In this document: in pieces, positions 24,668 to 33,437 of the stretch
Numbering within the stretch: the stretch's first letter is position 1
Layout of the letters: each line of letters starts with the position of its first letter
From: Acetonema longum DSM 6540
GTDB taxonomy: Bacteria; Bacillota; Negativicutes; Sporomusales; Acetonemataceae
DNA: 42,525 nt
NCBI RefSeq assembly: GCF_000219125.1
Contig: NZ_AFGF01000074.1
Coordinates: forward strand, 1-42,525
Reading direction: 5' to 3'
The notes under the pieces: generated by a model
The model's input: the letters and a program-made list of their open reading frames with translations, nothing else
Told to the model about the DNA's origin: nothing
Databases searched by the model: none
Made by a program: the position numbers and the translations under genes

Positions 24668-24804
24668 GGGTATAAAAAAGCCTAGCGTCAAGTACTGAAA
24701 CAGGACCTTCCGCCAGGGTCTTTTATACCCACGGTGTAGTGCAGCACTGCACCTGTGCCGCTCGGACCAGACCGCCAGACGGCGCGGAACCCTAGGCACT
24801 CTCC
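24668..24804 (-). ncRNA. ykkC subtype-2 (ppGpp/PRPP-class) riboswitch
   Basis: The leader matches the ykkC core: GTGCCTAGGGTTCCG (5' arm, about 24785-24799), CTGGTCCGAGCGGCAC with GTGCC/GGCAC pairing, GTGCAG/CTGCAC hairpin, then ACACCG and GGGTATAAAAGACCCTGGCGG. This follows the subtype-2 layout rather than guanidine-I. Downstream GACGCTAGGC plus six T, and a perfect 10-bp repeat (24668-24677 with 24721-24730) that would pull apart the GGGTATAAAAG arm, form the switching part. Since the genes are glutamate synthase, ppGpp is the likelier ligand; PRPP cannot be excluded by eye. Confidence 0.85.
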
Positions 24805-24850
24805 TTTAACAAACTTTTGTCCATCATAAAAAAACTGAGATGTTAAATTT

Positions 24851-24879
24851 ATTATAGGAGTGAATTGTTATGCTGTCAA
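24851..24879 (-). promoter_or_regulatory. Consensus sigma-A promoter of the glutamate synthase operon
   Basis: TTGACA (24874-24879) and TATAAT (24851-24856), both perfect, 17-base spacer on the minus strand. Start site near 24844, about 40 nt before the riboswitch. Its -35 lies 21 bp from the end of selB. Confidence 0.85.
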
Positions 24880-24899
24880 TATGCATATGTAAATATAGT

Positions 24900-26780
24900 T
24901 TATTCTGAAACTTTAAGTGTTTTCGGGCCTAAGCGGCGTATATCGCCATCACGGATTGTATATTTATGCATGTCGCAATACTCCAAAACAGGCACGGCCA
25001 TTTTCCGGGAAGTCTGCAGCATATCGCGGAATTCGGCCACTGTGATTCCTCCCTTTTCCTGTATGCATCTCTGGATAAGATCAACAATGTACTGAATTGT
25101 TTTACTGTATACACACAAGTCGCCTACCCGGATCAAAGCTCCCTGTCTGATTAACTGTTCATACATTACTTCAGCCTTATGGCCCGGCAAAGCAAAAATC
25201 GCCTCAATCCGGCTGACGTCGATATGATCCAGTTTGGTAGCATCCATGGCTTGGGCCAGCTGCTCAGCGGTATTTTTTTGCCAGCAGCCGTGCCTGGAAG
25301 CGTGACTCTCCAGGGCAACGACTGCACCGCCGGTTTTGATCCGGCCGGCTGTTTCCCAGGAGTGCAGCAGACTGGCATATTCTTTCTCGCCTATTTGCAG
25401 TTTCTGCCGTAATCCTTCCCGTTCCATCCCGGCTTTTTCCGGTTGGATCCGGTGAAAATCCTGCAATATTTCCCGGGCAACAGACCATAACCGATCATAC
25501 AGCGAGATACTGAAGATAAAGGAATCCAACCGCATCACCTTATTCGCTTTAAGCAAGCCTTCCAGAGCAGTGTCGAAGGAAGCGGCGCTCAGATAACCGG
25601 TCCGGCGCAATAATTCCCCGGTTGAAAGGGGCTGCAGCTCATCTAAAATCACAGCCTGTAAAATTCCCTGACTATCGCCTCGTTTCAGGGCTGTTGCCAA
25701 ATCCCGCCGGGCCGGACTGATACGGCGGGAAAGGCGTCCGGGCGCAAGGAGCATAACGCCCCCCAGCAGTTTTTGCGGCGAATACAGCCGCAAAATGCCC
25801 CTGTCGCCGGCTGTCGCCGACAGGGCCTGCTCCAGCACCAGCTGCATAAAGTTAAAGGTTTCCCCCTTGTTCCGGTACAAACGGCCGATATATTCACCTG
25901 TTCCCAGATGCAGGCGCACCCTGATGCCGTTAGCGGGTTCTTCCCGCCAGATCAGGAAAGCATCCCAACGATTGCTGACCTGGCTACAGTCCGCCTGGCT
26001 TAACAGCATACCCCTGGCGACTTCCTCCTGTTCCGCTCCGGCCAGATTCAGCGCTGCCCTTTGACCGGCATAGATACGCGCCACTTTCCGGTCATGCCAT
26101 TCCAACCCCCGCACCCGTACCTCCTGCCCCTGAGGATACAAGGCAAGACTGTCGCCTGAGGATACAGAACCGGTCAAAGCCGATCCCGTAACTACCAGAC
26201 CGTGGCCTTTCACATTGAACACCCGGTCAATCCACATGCGGAAAGGCCCTCGCCGGTCCCGGGCCGGAACCGTTTCAGACAGCTGGCGCAAAGCCGCCAG
26301 CAATTCCTGGATGCCCTGGCCGGTAGCAGCCGAAACCCGGCATATGGGCGCCTGGGCGAGAAAAGTATGCTGCACTTCGGTCCGGATCTCGGCTTCCACC
26401 AACTCCAGCCAGTCAGGTTCCACTTTATCGATCTTATTTAAAGCGATCAGACCGTGACGGATACCATACAGCTCCAGCATGGCCAAATGCTCCCGGGTTT
26501 GGGGCATTACCCCTTCGTCCGCCGCCACCACCAGCATGGCCAGATCAATGCTGCCAGTGCCGGCCAGCATATTTTTCAAAAACCGTTCATGTCCGGGCAC
26601 GTCTACGATACCGGCCGCTAAGTCCTCCGCCAGAGGCAGGAAAGCAAAGCCCAAGTCAATCGAAATGCCCCGTTCTTTTTCCTCTTTCAGCCGGTCTGTT
26701 TCCTGGCCGGTCAGAGCTTTGATCAGCGCGGTTTTACCATGATCTACGTGGCCTGCTGTGCCGATAATCAGGTATTTCAT
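24900..26780 (-). CDS. selB: Selenocysteine-specific elongation factor SelB
   Basis: 626 residues. N-terminal GTPase with GHVDHGKT (10-17), [12 protein letters not shown] (60-71) and NKID (about 115-118), then beta-barrel domains and C-terminal winged-helix repeats that bind the SECIS RNA. It delivers Sec-tRNA to in-frame UGA codons. It overlaps selA by 4 bp, the standard selAB pairing, so the organism likely makes selenoproteins; none is visible in this window, and no selC tRNA was found nearby. Confidence 0.95.
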   Translation of the reverse strand: MKYLIIGTAGHVDHGKTALIKALTGQETDRLKEEKERGISIDLGFAFLPLAEDLAAGIVDVPGHERFLKNMLAGTGSIDLAMLVVAADEGVMPQTREHLAMLELYGIRHGLIALNKIDKVEPDWLELVEAEIRTEVQHTFLAQAPICRVSAATGQGIQELLAALRQLSETVPARDRRGPFRMWIDRVFNVKGHGLVVTGSALTGSVSSGDSLALYPQGQEVRVRGLEWHDRKVARIYAGQRAALNLAGAEQEEVARGMLLSQADCSQVSNRWDAFLIWREEPANGIRVRLHLGTGEYIGRLYRNKGETFNFMQLVLEQALSATAGDRGILRLYSPQKLLGGVMLLAPGRLSRRISPARRDLATALKRGDSQGILQAVILDELQPLSTGELLRRTGYLSAASFDTALEGLLKANKVMRLDSFIFSISLYDRLWSVAREILQDFHRIQPEKAGMEREGLRQKLQIGEKEYASLLHSWETAGRIKTGGAVVALESHASRHGCWQKNTAEQLAQAMDATKLDHIDVSRIEAIFALPGHKAEVMYEQLIRQGALIRVGDLCVYSKTIQYIVDLIQRCIQEKGGITVAEFRDMLQTSRKMAVPVLEYCDMHKYTIRDGDIRRLGPKTLKVSE

Positions 26781-28165
26781 ACCTGTTCTCCCTTCACGAT
26801 TTTGCCGCAGATCGCTGCAAGCGTCACCAGGTCCGGCTCATCCAGGCAGCGGACATCAAAAATAACCGCGTCATCCTCAATCCGGACGATAACCGGAACA
26901 GAGCCTAACCGCAGCCTGGTTTCCAGCTTCTGAGCGCTCTGAGTCCAACGAACCTGAACCCCCCAGCCGGCTATTTCCACGCCGGGAAAAGAGCCGCCCC
27001 CCACCTGGGAAGTCAGGGCCAGGACCTGGACATGCCAGCCGTATTGCCGCAGATCATCAAACAAGGCGGCCAGCCTGTGAGCCTTTGCCTCCAGCTGCTG
27101 GGGAAACTGATGCAGCATAGACAGAACCGGCACCTGCTCCAGGGGATTTCCCATCTCATAATCCAGCAGCGTGCCTTCTAACGCCGCCAGCGTCAGTTTG
27201 TCCACCCGCAGAGCCCGCAGCAGGGGATGACTTTTCATGGGAGCCAGCCAGCGTTTTTGGCCCAGGATAATACCGGCCTGGCCTCCTCCCAGCAGCTTAT
27301 CGCCGCTGGCCGTCACAATGTCCATGCCGGCTGCCAGCCGCTGACGCAAAGACGGCTCTTGCCAGTCCCCCAGCTTGAGGGGCAGCAGAGTGCCGCTGCC
27401 GGCATCCTCAATCAGGGGGAAGTCGTGTGCTCTCGCCAAGCGGGATAATTCCTCGTCTTCCGGCTGTTCCACAAAGCCGATGATCCGGAAGTTGCTGGTG
27501 TGCACTTTCAGAATGGCGCCGGTATCGGGAGTAATGGCCTTGTGATAATCAGACAGCCGGGTCTTGTTGGTAGTCCCCACCTCTACCAGCTTAGCGCCGC
27601 TTTGAGCCAGCACCGCCGGTATTCGAAAGGACCCGCCGATCTCCACCAGCTGTCCCCGGCTGACAATGACCTCCCGGCCGGGAACAATCGCAGACAATAC
27701 CAACAATACCGCAGCGGCATTGTTATTAACAACCAGAGCATCTTCCGCCCCGGTCAGGCGGCAGAGTCGCTGCGCCACATGGTCATAGCGGCTGCCCCGT
27801 TTACCGGCTGCGGCGTTATATTCCAGAGTGCTGTAGCCGTCCATTACCTCTTCCACTCTGGTTCTGGCCTGCCGGCTCAAAGGCGCCCGGCCTAAATTCG
27901 TATGCAGAATCGTCCCTGTGGCATTGATCACTTTGCGTAATCCGGGAGAAGCCATTTGGTCCAGCCGCTTTACGGCTGCCGCCAGAATCCCTGCCGGCGT
28001 CGGGTCGATCTCCCGGCCGGTTCTGATTTGCTCCCGGAGATGTTCCAGGGTTTCCCTCAGGACATCCGCCAGCAAACTGCGCGGGTATGCGGCTGCTTCC
28101 GGCTGTTCCTGAAAATGATGCAGCAATTTGTCGATAGACGGTAATACTCGGAATGTCTGGCTCAT
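26777..28165 (-). CDS. selA: L-seryl-tRNA(Sec) selenium transferase SelA
   Basis: 462 residues when started at ATG 28165, close to the usual SelA length; GGAGGGG stands 6 nt upstream. A longer frame to 28342 lacks support. The PLP-enzyme motifs are visible: VINATGTILHTNLGRAPLS (start of the domain), VNNNAAAVLLVL, TSGDKLLGGGQAGIILG with the PLP lysine (about 285-301). It converts Ser-tRNA(Sec) to Sec-tRNA(Sec) using selenophosphate. First gene of selAB. Confidence 0.95.
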   Translation of the reverse strand: MSQTFRVLPSIDKLLHHFQEQPEAAAYPRSLLADVLRETLEHLREQIRTGREIDPTPAGILAAAVKRLDQMASPGLRKVINATGTILHTNLGRAPLSRQARTRVEEVMDGYSTLEYNAAAGKRGSRYDHVAQRLCRLTGAEDALVVNNNAAAVLLVLSAIVPGREVIVSRGQLVEIGGSFRIPAVLAQSGAKLVEVGTTNKTRLSDYHKAITPDTGAILKVHTSNFRIIGFVEQPEDEELSRLARAHDFPLIEDAGSGTLLPLKLGDWQEPSLRQRLAAGMDIVTASGDKLLGGGQAGIILGQKRWLAPMKSHPLLRALRVDKLTLAALEGTLLDYEMGNPLEQVPVLSMLHQFPQQLEAKAHRLAALFDDLRQYGWHVQVLALTSQVGGGSFPGVEIAGWGVQVRWTQSAQKLETRLRLGSVPVIVRIEDDAVIFDVRCLDEPDLVTLAAICGKIVKGEQV

Positions 28166-28332
28166 GACCTGCCCCTCCGCAACTGCCGAATCCATGGCAA
28201 TCTTTCCCTTATATATTACGGGTCTCGGACGTAATCTCCTTTTTTTCTTTTGCCCTTTCGCTTGTCCGGTCAGGTATAAAATACCCGGCATGTACCTATA
28301 ATATAATAGACTGAACCGGATAGGGGTATAAG

Positions 28333-28929
28333 ATGAAACCAATGAATCTATTGCGTGAAATCCCGGAAGAAGCGCCCAAGGAAATGAAATACAATATCAA
28401 TCAGCCCGGCACGGTGTATGATGTGGCGACAGCCACCCGTTACCTGATCAGGGATGCCAAGTCCTTTAATCAGGACATTATCGTGGTCTGTATCGGTACT
28501 GACCGTTCCACCGGCGATGCCCTGGGGCCTCTCGCCGGGTCCAAACTCCGCTCGATCAATATGTTTCAGCATGTCTACGGCACCCTGGATGAACCGGTGC
28601 ATGCCACTAATCTGGTGGACAAAATTGACGAAATCAAAGCGAAATCCCCGCATTCTTTCCTGATCGCAGTGGATGCCTGCCTGGGAAAGTTAGAAAATGT
28701 AGGATGCGTGTCCCTGGGCAAAGGATCAATCAAGCCCGGCGCCGCCGTAAAAAAAGAGCTGCCCTCGGTCGGTGACGCTTATATCACCGGCGTGGTCAAT
28801 GTGGGCGGGTTTATGGAGCATTTGGTATTGCAGAGCACCCGCCTCAGTTTGGTTATGAAAATGGCGGATACCATCGCGTATGGGTTATCTTTTGCGCTGT
28901 ATGCAGGTCAAAAAAATTCTACACAATAG
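28333..28929 (+). CDS. yyaC: Sporulation protein YyaC (DUF1256)
   Basis: 198 residues with the YyaC/DUF1256 features: IVVCIGTDRSTGDALGPLAGSKL (about 51-73), VYGTLDEPVHATNL (about 81-94), AVDACLGKLENVG and GDAYITGVVNVGG. The family has a Gpr-protease-like fold and is found in endospore formers, which supports a sporulating host. Divergent from selA. A TATAAT string at 28297-28302 lies upstream, but the promoter type was not settled; the SD (GGGG) is weak. Confidence 0.9.
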   Translation: MKPMNLLREIPEEAPKEMKYNINQPGTVYDVATATRYLIRDAKSFNQDIIVVCIGTDRSTGDALGPLAGSKLRSINMFQHVYGTLDEPVHATNLVDKIDEIKAKSPHSFLIAVDACLGKLENVGCVSLGKGSIKPGAAVKKELPSVGDAYITGVVNVGGFMEHLVLQSTRLSLVMKMADTIAYGLSFALYAGQKNSTQ

Positions 28930-28940
28930 CGACACACATA

Positions 28941-28966
28941 AAAAGCGCCGGCCTTCTGGCCGGCAT
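28941..28966 (-). terminator. Terminator of the YkuS-family gene
   Basis: GCCGGCC-TTCT-GGCCGGC (28947-28953, 28958-28964) forms a 7-bp GC-rich stem; on the minus strand it is followed by GC and five T. It ends the minus-strand transcript between two converging genes (yyaC on plus, YkuS on minus) and could also stop the yyaC transcript less efficiently. Confidence 0.75.
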
Positions 28967-28988
28967 AGGACCGTGTAGGAGCAGGCCG

Positions 28989-29222
28989 TTATATTTTGTC
29001 GGCCAGCTCAGTCGCCACCTGTTCCGGGGTAAGGCCGGCGGCGTTTACCAGGACGGTGTTTTCCGCCGATCTGGCGCTATAAGTCGCGCCGGATCTTTCT
29101 CCGGTGTAGACGGTCGCCTCTACCGGCCGAAAACATTGACCCATGTCCACTACTTCGTAGCCGCAGTTTTTCAGATGGGCCTTTACCTCATTAAGGCCGG
29201 TTTCAACTGAGATCAACCTCAT
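28989..29222 (-). CDS. YkuS-family (UPF0180) small protein
   Basis: 77 residues when started at ATG 29222 (MRLISVETGLNEVKAHLKNCGY) because GGAGGTG stands 7 nt upstream; the longer frame to 29267 was rejected. The string LNEVKAHLKNCGYEVVDM followed later by NTVLVNAAGLTPEQVATEL recalls the small UPF0180/YkuS family of Firmicutes, function unknown. The SD lies in the arm of a stem-loop (29228-29262), so translation may depend on that structure. Confidence 0.72.
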   Translation of the reverse strand: MRLISVETGLNEVKAHLKNCGYEVVDMGQCFRPVEATVYTGERSGATYSARSAENTVLVNAAGLTPEQVATELADKI

Positions 29223-29262
29223 AAAAAAACACCTCCGCACAATTAGTGTGTGTAGAGGTGTT
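29223..29262 (-). promoter_or_regulatory. Hairpin holding the YkuS ribosome-binding site
   Basis: AACACCTC (29228-29235) and GAGGTGTT (29255-29262) form an 8-bp stem with further inner pairing (29236-29241 with 29247-29252). On the minus strand the downstream arm contains the SD GGAGGTG (29230-29236) and is followed by seven T. It looks like a terminator for the bactofilin transcript and like an SD-hiding element at once. Confidence 0.6.
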
Positions 29263-29282
29263 TTCATTATACCGGTTAAAAA

Positions 29283-29708
29283 CTATCCCTCGACCAGAGG
29301 CGTCTGATCGAATTTCATGTCTTTTACACGGCTTTCATCTTCACGCCGCATTTGGCAGTTGCCTTTGAAGATGGCGCCTTCGCCGATGATTAAAACGCCG
29401 ACTTGAATGTCGCCTTCCACTTTCGCGGTCGCAGTCAATTCCAATTTTTCGGTAATATCCATATTGCCGGTAATCATACCAGCAACGGTTACATTCCGAG
29501 CCGTAACCTGCACTTTCGCATTACCGGTTTGGCCGATAATCACATCGCTGGTGGTGGTGATTTCACCTTCACATTGTCCATCTATTCGAATGCCGCTGTT
29601 GGAGGTAATCACGCCTTTAAACAAAGTATCCTTGCCGATAATAGTTTCTATTTGATCATTGACAACAGTGGCGCCGTTAATACCTGAGGCTTTTTTGCTA
29701 CCAAACAT
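29283..29708 (-). CDS. Bactofilin (polymer-forming cytoskeletal protein)
   Basis: 141 residues, almost all beta strands with short repeats (GRIDGQ-like turns: GVITSNSGIRIDGQCEGEI, DVIIGQTGNAKVQV, VTVAGMITGNMDITEKLEL, KVEGDIQVGVLIIGEGAIFKG), the right-handed beta-helix of the DUF583/bactofilin family. It polymerises into membrane-associated filaments that position cell-wall enzymes. It stands directly after the M23 peptidase gene in transcription, a common pairing, so the two may act together at a growth or spore site. Confidence 0.9.
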   Translation of the reverse strand: MFGSKKASGINGATVVNDQIETIIGKDTLFKGVITSNSGIRIDGQCEGEITTTSDVIIGQTGNAKVQVTARNVTVAGMITGNMDITEKLELTATAKVEGDIQVGVLIIGEGAIFKGNCQMRREDESRVKDMKFDQTPLVEG

Positions 29709-29737
29709 TATTTTCTCCCCTTACTACTTACTATGTA

Positions 29738-30901
29738 TTACAGAAAATTAGCTGGATTCACGGCAGTGTCATTAACTCGGACTTCATAGTGAACATGCGG
29801 TCCTGTACTGTTTCCCGTACTACCCATATAAGCGATTAGCTGTCCTTTTTTTACATACTGTCCTACTGAAACTGCAAGTTCGGAATTATGACCGTAGATG
29901 GTATTGATACCGTGACCGTGCCGGATTTCAACGGCTTTGCCGTATCCGCCTATCCAGCCGCTGTAGATGACTTCGCCATCAGCGGCCGCCACAACCGGCG
30001 ACCCGTAATCATTGGCGATATCAATGCCTGGATGAAAATCACTGCCCATCCCCCAGGGCGATTGTCTCCAACCGAAACGAGAGGTAACGACTCCGTCATC
30101 ATTCGGCCAAATCGAAGGGGTAACGGCCAGTTGGGCATTCAGTTCGATCAAGGCTAACTTTAATTCCGCTAAACTTTTCTCCCGCATTTCAGCAACATTT
30201 TGCAAAGTGTCCAAAGCCGAACCGATCTCACTTGCCTGAGCATGTATAGCTGGCCCGCCCTGCCCATCATGTCCGGACGAGGTCGGCCTAATCGCACCGG
30301 AACGCGATGCCTTTAGCTCATCCGAGTTCAATATTTTCTCCCGTACATTAGCAACATCTTGCAAAGTATCCGAGGCCGAGCCGATCACACTTGTCTGAGC
30401 CTGTATGACCGGCCCGCCCTGCCCATCATGCCCGGGGAGGTTCGGTCTAGTCACGCCGGAACGCGATGCCTTTAGCTCATCCGAGTTCAATATCTTGCGA
30501 ATTTCGCTGTCCAACACATTCAGCCGGGTCATGTCCTGTTGAAGTTTAGCCGTCTTACCCGCTAACTGTTCAATTTGTTCGTTCTGGGAGCTGTTGACTT
30601 CACGCAAATGTTTGAGTTCACTTTTATCGGCATTGGCCGTCTTGACAGTATGCCGATAGTTGATGATTGCGCCTGTCATGAGAATGGTGACAACACACAC
30701 GGTTGCGACAGAATACTTGATCGCTTTAACGGGAATGCGAATCTTTACGACTGCTTCACCTTGATGCGGAACCAGCATCAGAGTGTATTCCCGGTTATCC
30801 GGCTTAGCGAATTTCCCCGCCTGCTTGTCGCGAGACAACCTTGAAGTTGCACCCTCCCAAAGCTTGCAAAACTTCCCAAACTTTGGGGTTTTGCCCTCCA
30901 T
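29738..30901 (-). CDS. M23 peptidase (murein endopeptidase), membrane-anchored
   Basis: 387 residues when started at ATG 30901 (SD GGTGGTG). A cytoplasmic tail with basic residues, one membrane span (KYSVATVCVVTILMTGAII, about 61-79), a coiled region (LKHLREVNSSQNEQIEQLAGK), a 53-residue tandem repeat (see repeat entry), then the M23 domain with zinc motifs HPGIDIAND and GPHVHYE. It should cleave peptide cross-links in the cell wall outside the membrane. It precedes the bactofilin gene in transcription. The extra repeat makes it longer than simple M23 proteins. Confidence 0.9.
   Translation of the reverse strand: MEGKTPKFGKFCKLWEGATSRLSRDKQAGKFAKPDNREYTLMLVPHQGEAVVKIRIPVKAIKYSVATVCVVTILMTGAIINYRHTVKTANADKSELKHLREVNSSQNEQIEQLAGKTAKLQQDMTRLNVLDSEIRKILNSDELKASRSGVTRPNLPGHDGQGGPVIQAQTSVIGSASDTLQDVANVREKILNSDELKASRSGAIRPTSSGHDGQGGPAIHAQASEIGSALDTLQNVAEMREKSLAELKLALIELNAQLAVTPSIWPNDDGVVTSRFGWRQSPWGMGSDFHPGIDIANDYGSPVVAAADGEVIYSGWIGGYGKAVEIRHGHGINTIYGHNSELAVSVGQYVKKGQLIAYMGSTGNSTGPHVHYEVRVNDTAVNPANFL
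30176..30518 (-). repeat. 159-bp tandem duplication inside the M23 gene
   Basis: Two in-frame copies with a period of 159 bp (30201 aligns with 30360) encode KILNSDELKASRSG....GHDGQGGP.I.AQ.S.IGSA.DTLQ.VA....REK twice. They differ at scattered sites, so the duplication is not brand-new but is still highly similar. It lengthens the linker between the coiled region and the peptidase domain. Confidence 0.88.
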
Positions 30902-30978
30902 TGAATCACCACCTTTTGACATATAGCTTTATAAATAGACACTATACACTTCGCTGATCAGGAAAAAAATCCTGCTGC

Positions 30979-31506
30979 TTATTTTGAATTATTTTCTTGC
31001 GCTTTTGCCAGAACTTCCTTTTCTTCCTCGGTCAAAAAGTAGGTGGATTGACCGTTGAGGACCGGTTTGGCATATACGCGGGAATCATTGCGCCCATAAA
31101 TACTGGAAAGAACCACACCGTTTTTATGATCATCCAGCATAGCCAGGGAGAAGCTAAGGTCACTGCCGGTATTATCGAAAGCATTGAACCGGGTCAGCAC
31201 AACCTTTTGGGTGCAGGTCTGGAGAACAGTATCCAGACGGCGGGCCTCGGTGACTAGAGCTGTCACCTTTTCCTTAAGAGTATAGACTTCTTTGATATGC
31301 CCCTGGAGCATTTTTTCCATGCTGACTCCATCCATGCCTTTCATCAGCTTTTTATAGCGCCAGGATATCCGAATCAGCTGAATGGATACGCCCAATAAAA
31401 TAATTAAAAAAATCGCCAGAATAATTGCCAGGCCGGTTACCGCTTGGGTGGGGTTGTCCATAACAAACTGAGATAGTTGCGTCAAAAGCTCCATAGAAGT
31501 ATCCAC
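30979..31506 (-). CDS. DUF4446 family membrane protein
   Basis: 175 residues. N-terminal membrane segment (AVTGLAIILAIFLIILLGVSIQLI, about 18-41), then a helical stretch (MEKMLQGHIKEVYTLKEKVTALV) and a C-terminal domain with VLTRFNAFDNTGSDLSFSLAMLDDHKNGVVLSSIYGR, the DUF4446 signature. The family is common near parAB in Firmicutes; function unknown. It lies between DUF554 and the M23 gene. Confidence 0.85.
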   Translation of the reverse strand: MDTSMELLTQLSQFVMDNPTQAVTGLAIILAIFLIILLGVSIQLIRISWRYKKLMKGMDGVSMEKMLQGHIKEVYTLKEKVTALVTEARRLDTVLQTCTQKVVLTRFNAFDNTGSDLSFSLAMLDDHKNGVVLSSIYGRNDSRVYAKPVLNGQSTYFLTEEEKEVLAKAQENNSK

Positions 31507-31558
31507 CTTTCATCCTTTTAAGTTTTTCGTCTCGGCAGGGTAGGCCTTTCAACGGCCC

Positions 31559-32236
31559 TTAATGCCATATAGAAGCAATAACAGCAGCAAATAAAATTGC
31601 CGGCACTAAATTAGCAACCCGAATCGATTTGATTTCTAACATAGTCAGACTAAGGCCGACAATCATCACTCCCCCCACAGATGTCATCTCTCTAATTATA
31701 TCGTCATAGAGCACTGTGCTCAATAGGCTGGCCAATAAAGTAATACTTCCCTGGTATAAAAAGATGCTGACCGAGGAAAACATCACTCCCCAGCCCATAC
31801 TGGAGGCAAAGACCACAGCTCCCACGCCGTCAATCATAGATTTGGCGTAGAGAGTGCCGGCATCGCCGGTTAAACCATCTTGAATGGAGCCAACGACAGC
31901 CATAGCGCCTACACAATAGACCAGAGTGGAGGCCACGAACCCTTTGGCAAATAAGGCATTATCATTGCCAATCCGCTGGGATAATTTTTCGCCAACCTGA
32001 TTTAACCGGTGGTCAATCTGCAGCCATTCTCCGGCGATGGAGCCTAAAGCCATACTTACAATTACAATCAGCGCATTTTGTGTCTGCAGTGCCATTTGCA
32101 GACCGATCAGACCAACCGACAGGGCCAGCGCCTGCATTACAATTTCCTGATATCGAAACGCTATCCCCCGGCGCAGCATAATCCCCAGGCCTGATCCCAC
32201 CACTACGGCGGCGGCATTCACGATCGTTCCTGTCAT
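31559..32236 (-). CDS. DUF554 family membrane protein
   Basis: 225 residues with many membrane segments and the DUF554 opening GTIVNAAAVVVGSGLGIMLRRGI, plus FVASTLVYCVGAMAVVGSIQDGLTGD and DGVGAVVFASSMGWGVMFSS motifs. Possible transporter, role unknown. It ends 52 bp before the DUF4446 gene and begins 4 bp after the desulfurase gene, so it probably shares that transcript. Confidence 0.9.
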   Translation of the reverse strand: MTGTIVNAAAVVVGSGLGIMLRRGIAFRYQEIVMQALALSVGLIGLQMALQTQNALIVIVSMALGSIAGEWLQIDHRLNQVGEKLSQRIGNDNALFAKGFVASTLVYCVGAMAVVGSIQDGLTGDAGTLYAKSMIDGVGAVVFASSMGWGVMFSSVSIFLYQGSITLLASLLSTVLYDDIIREMTSVGGVMIVGLSLTMLEIKSIRVANLVPAILFAAVIASIWH

Positions 32237-32240
32237 GTGT

Positions 32241-33383
32241 TTATTCCTCTCCCAGTATACTTTTCATGGCATCAATCGTCTTCTGTATATCTTGTTCTGT
32301 ATTGAAAAAACCCGGACTGAACCGGACGAGGCCGCTTGTCTGGGTACCCATACGGCGATGAGCCCAGTGGGCGCAGTGCAGTCCTCCCCGGCAGGCAATA
32401 CCATAGTCAGAGCTTAGCCGGCGGGCCAATCCAGCGGAATCCCAGCCGCTGGCCGTGACGGATACCACGGCCGTTCTGCCGGTTAACCCCCTGGGTCCGT
32501 GAATGACGACTCCCGGCAGCTGACTGAGTCCGTCCATGAGCTGTCCGGTCAGCTTCATCTCCCAGTCGCGAATGGTCTCCAGACCGGTTCGGCGGATAAA
32601 CTCAACGCCGGCTTTTAGGCCGGCTATGCCCGGGGTATTGGATGTGCCGCTTTCCAGCATGTCCGGCATAAAATCCGGCTGCAGGTCTGATTCTGATAAA
32701 CTGCCGGTACCGCCATACCGCAGCGGAATCAGTTTTGTGCCGGGCCTGACATACAGTCCGGCAATGCCTTGGGGGCCTAATAGTCCTTTATGTCCGCTAA
32801 AAGCCAGCAAATCAATCCCCATGGCCTGAACCTGAATCGGTTCCACTCCGCCCGTCTGGGCTGCGTCAACAATGAAAGCAGCACCGGCCTGCCGGGTCAG
32901 CCCGCCGATCTCAGCCAGGGGCTGGACCGCACCGGTCACATTGGAACCGTGACAAACCACCACTGCTGAAGTTTTACGGCGTAAAGCCTGCCGCAAACCT
33001 TCCAGGGATAATTGCCCTGTCTGATCACAGGACAAGACTTCTACCTGAACCCCTTTATCCGCCAGATAGCGCAGCGGTCTGGCCACGGCATTATGCTCCA
33101 TGGCTGTGGCCAGTACCCTGTCTCCAGGCTGGAGAAAGCCTAAAAGAGCCGTATTCAAAGCATCCGTGGCATTATAGCAAAATCCGATCTGCGTAGATTC
33201 CCCAATGCCAAACAAAGCGGCCAGTTCTTCTCTGGCTTCCATTAAAATCCGCCCGGCTTCCCATGCCCCGCTGTGGCCGCCCCGGCCCGGGCTGCCTGCC
33301 ACATAACGCAGGCAATGGTCCACAGCCTGATATACCGCTTCCGGTTTAGGCCAGGTAGTAGCCGCATTATCTAAATAAATCAT
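32241..33383 (-). CDS. Cysteine desulfurase-family aminotransferase class V
   Basis: 380 residues from ATG 33383 (MIYLDNAATTWPKPEAV), chosen because GGAGG lies 9 nt upstream. Motifs: PLP lysine in FSGHKGLLGPQG (about 197-208), HGSNVTG, and the catalytic-loop RGGLHCAHWAHRR with Cys near residue 343. It belongs to the class V group (NifS-like, SufS-related 'cysteine desulfurase family'). It would give sulfur or selenium from cysteine or selenocysteine. Nearby hydF and selAB make supply for Fe-S or Se plausible, but the substrate is not certain. Confidence 0.88.
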   Translation of the reverse strand: MIYLDNAATTWPKPEAVYQAVDHCLRYVAGSPGRGGHSGAWEAGRILMEAREELAALFGIGESTQIGFCYNATDALNTALLGFLQPGDRVLATAMEHNAVARPLRYLADKGVQVEVLSCDQTGQLSLEGLRQALRRKTSAVVVCHGSNVTGAVQPLAEIGGLTRQAGAAFIVDAAQTGGVEPIQVQAMGIDLLAFSGHKGLLGPQGIAGLYVRPGTKLIPLRYGGTGSLSESDLQPDFMPDMLESGTSNTPGIAGLKAGVEFIRRTGLETIRDWEMKLTGQLMDGLSQLPGVVIHGPRGLTGRTAVVSVTASGWDSAGLARRLSSDYGIACRGGLHCAHWAHRRMGTQTSGLVRFSPGFFNTEQDIQKTIDAMKSILGEE

Positions 33384-33437
33384 ACATCGGTTCCTCCGCA
33401 AGGTTAGGCCCAGAGGCCCAAAACAGGACCTGCAGCC

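Noticed and set aside
24660-24900. tRNA-Sec (selC) near selB
   Set aside because: The structured RNA here matches the ykkC core and leads into glutamate synthase; no acceptor stem or UCA anticodon arrangement was found.
28166-28342. Longer SelA start
   Set aside because: The extension is basic and low-complexity, exceeds the usual SelA length, and the best SD points to 28165.
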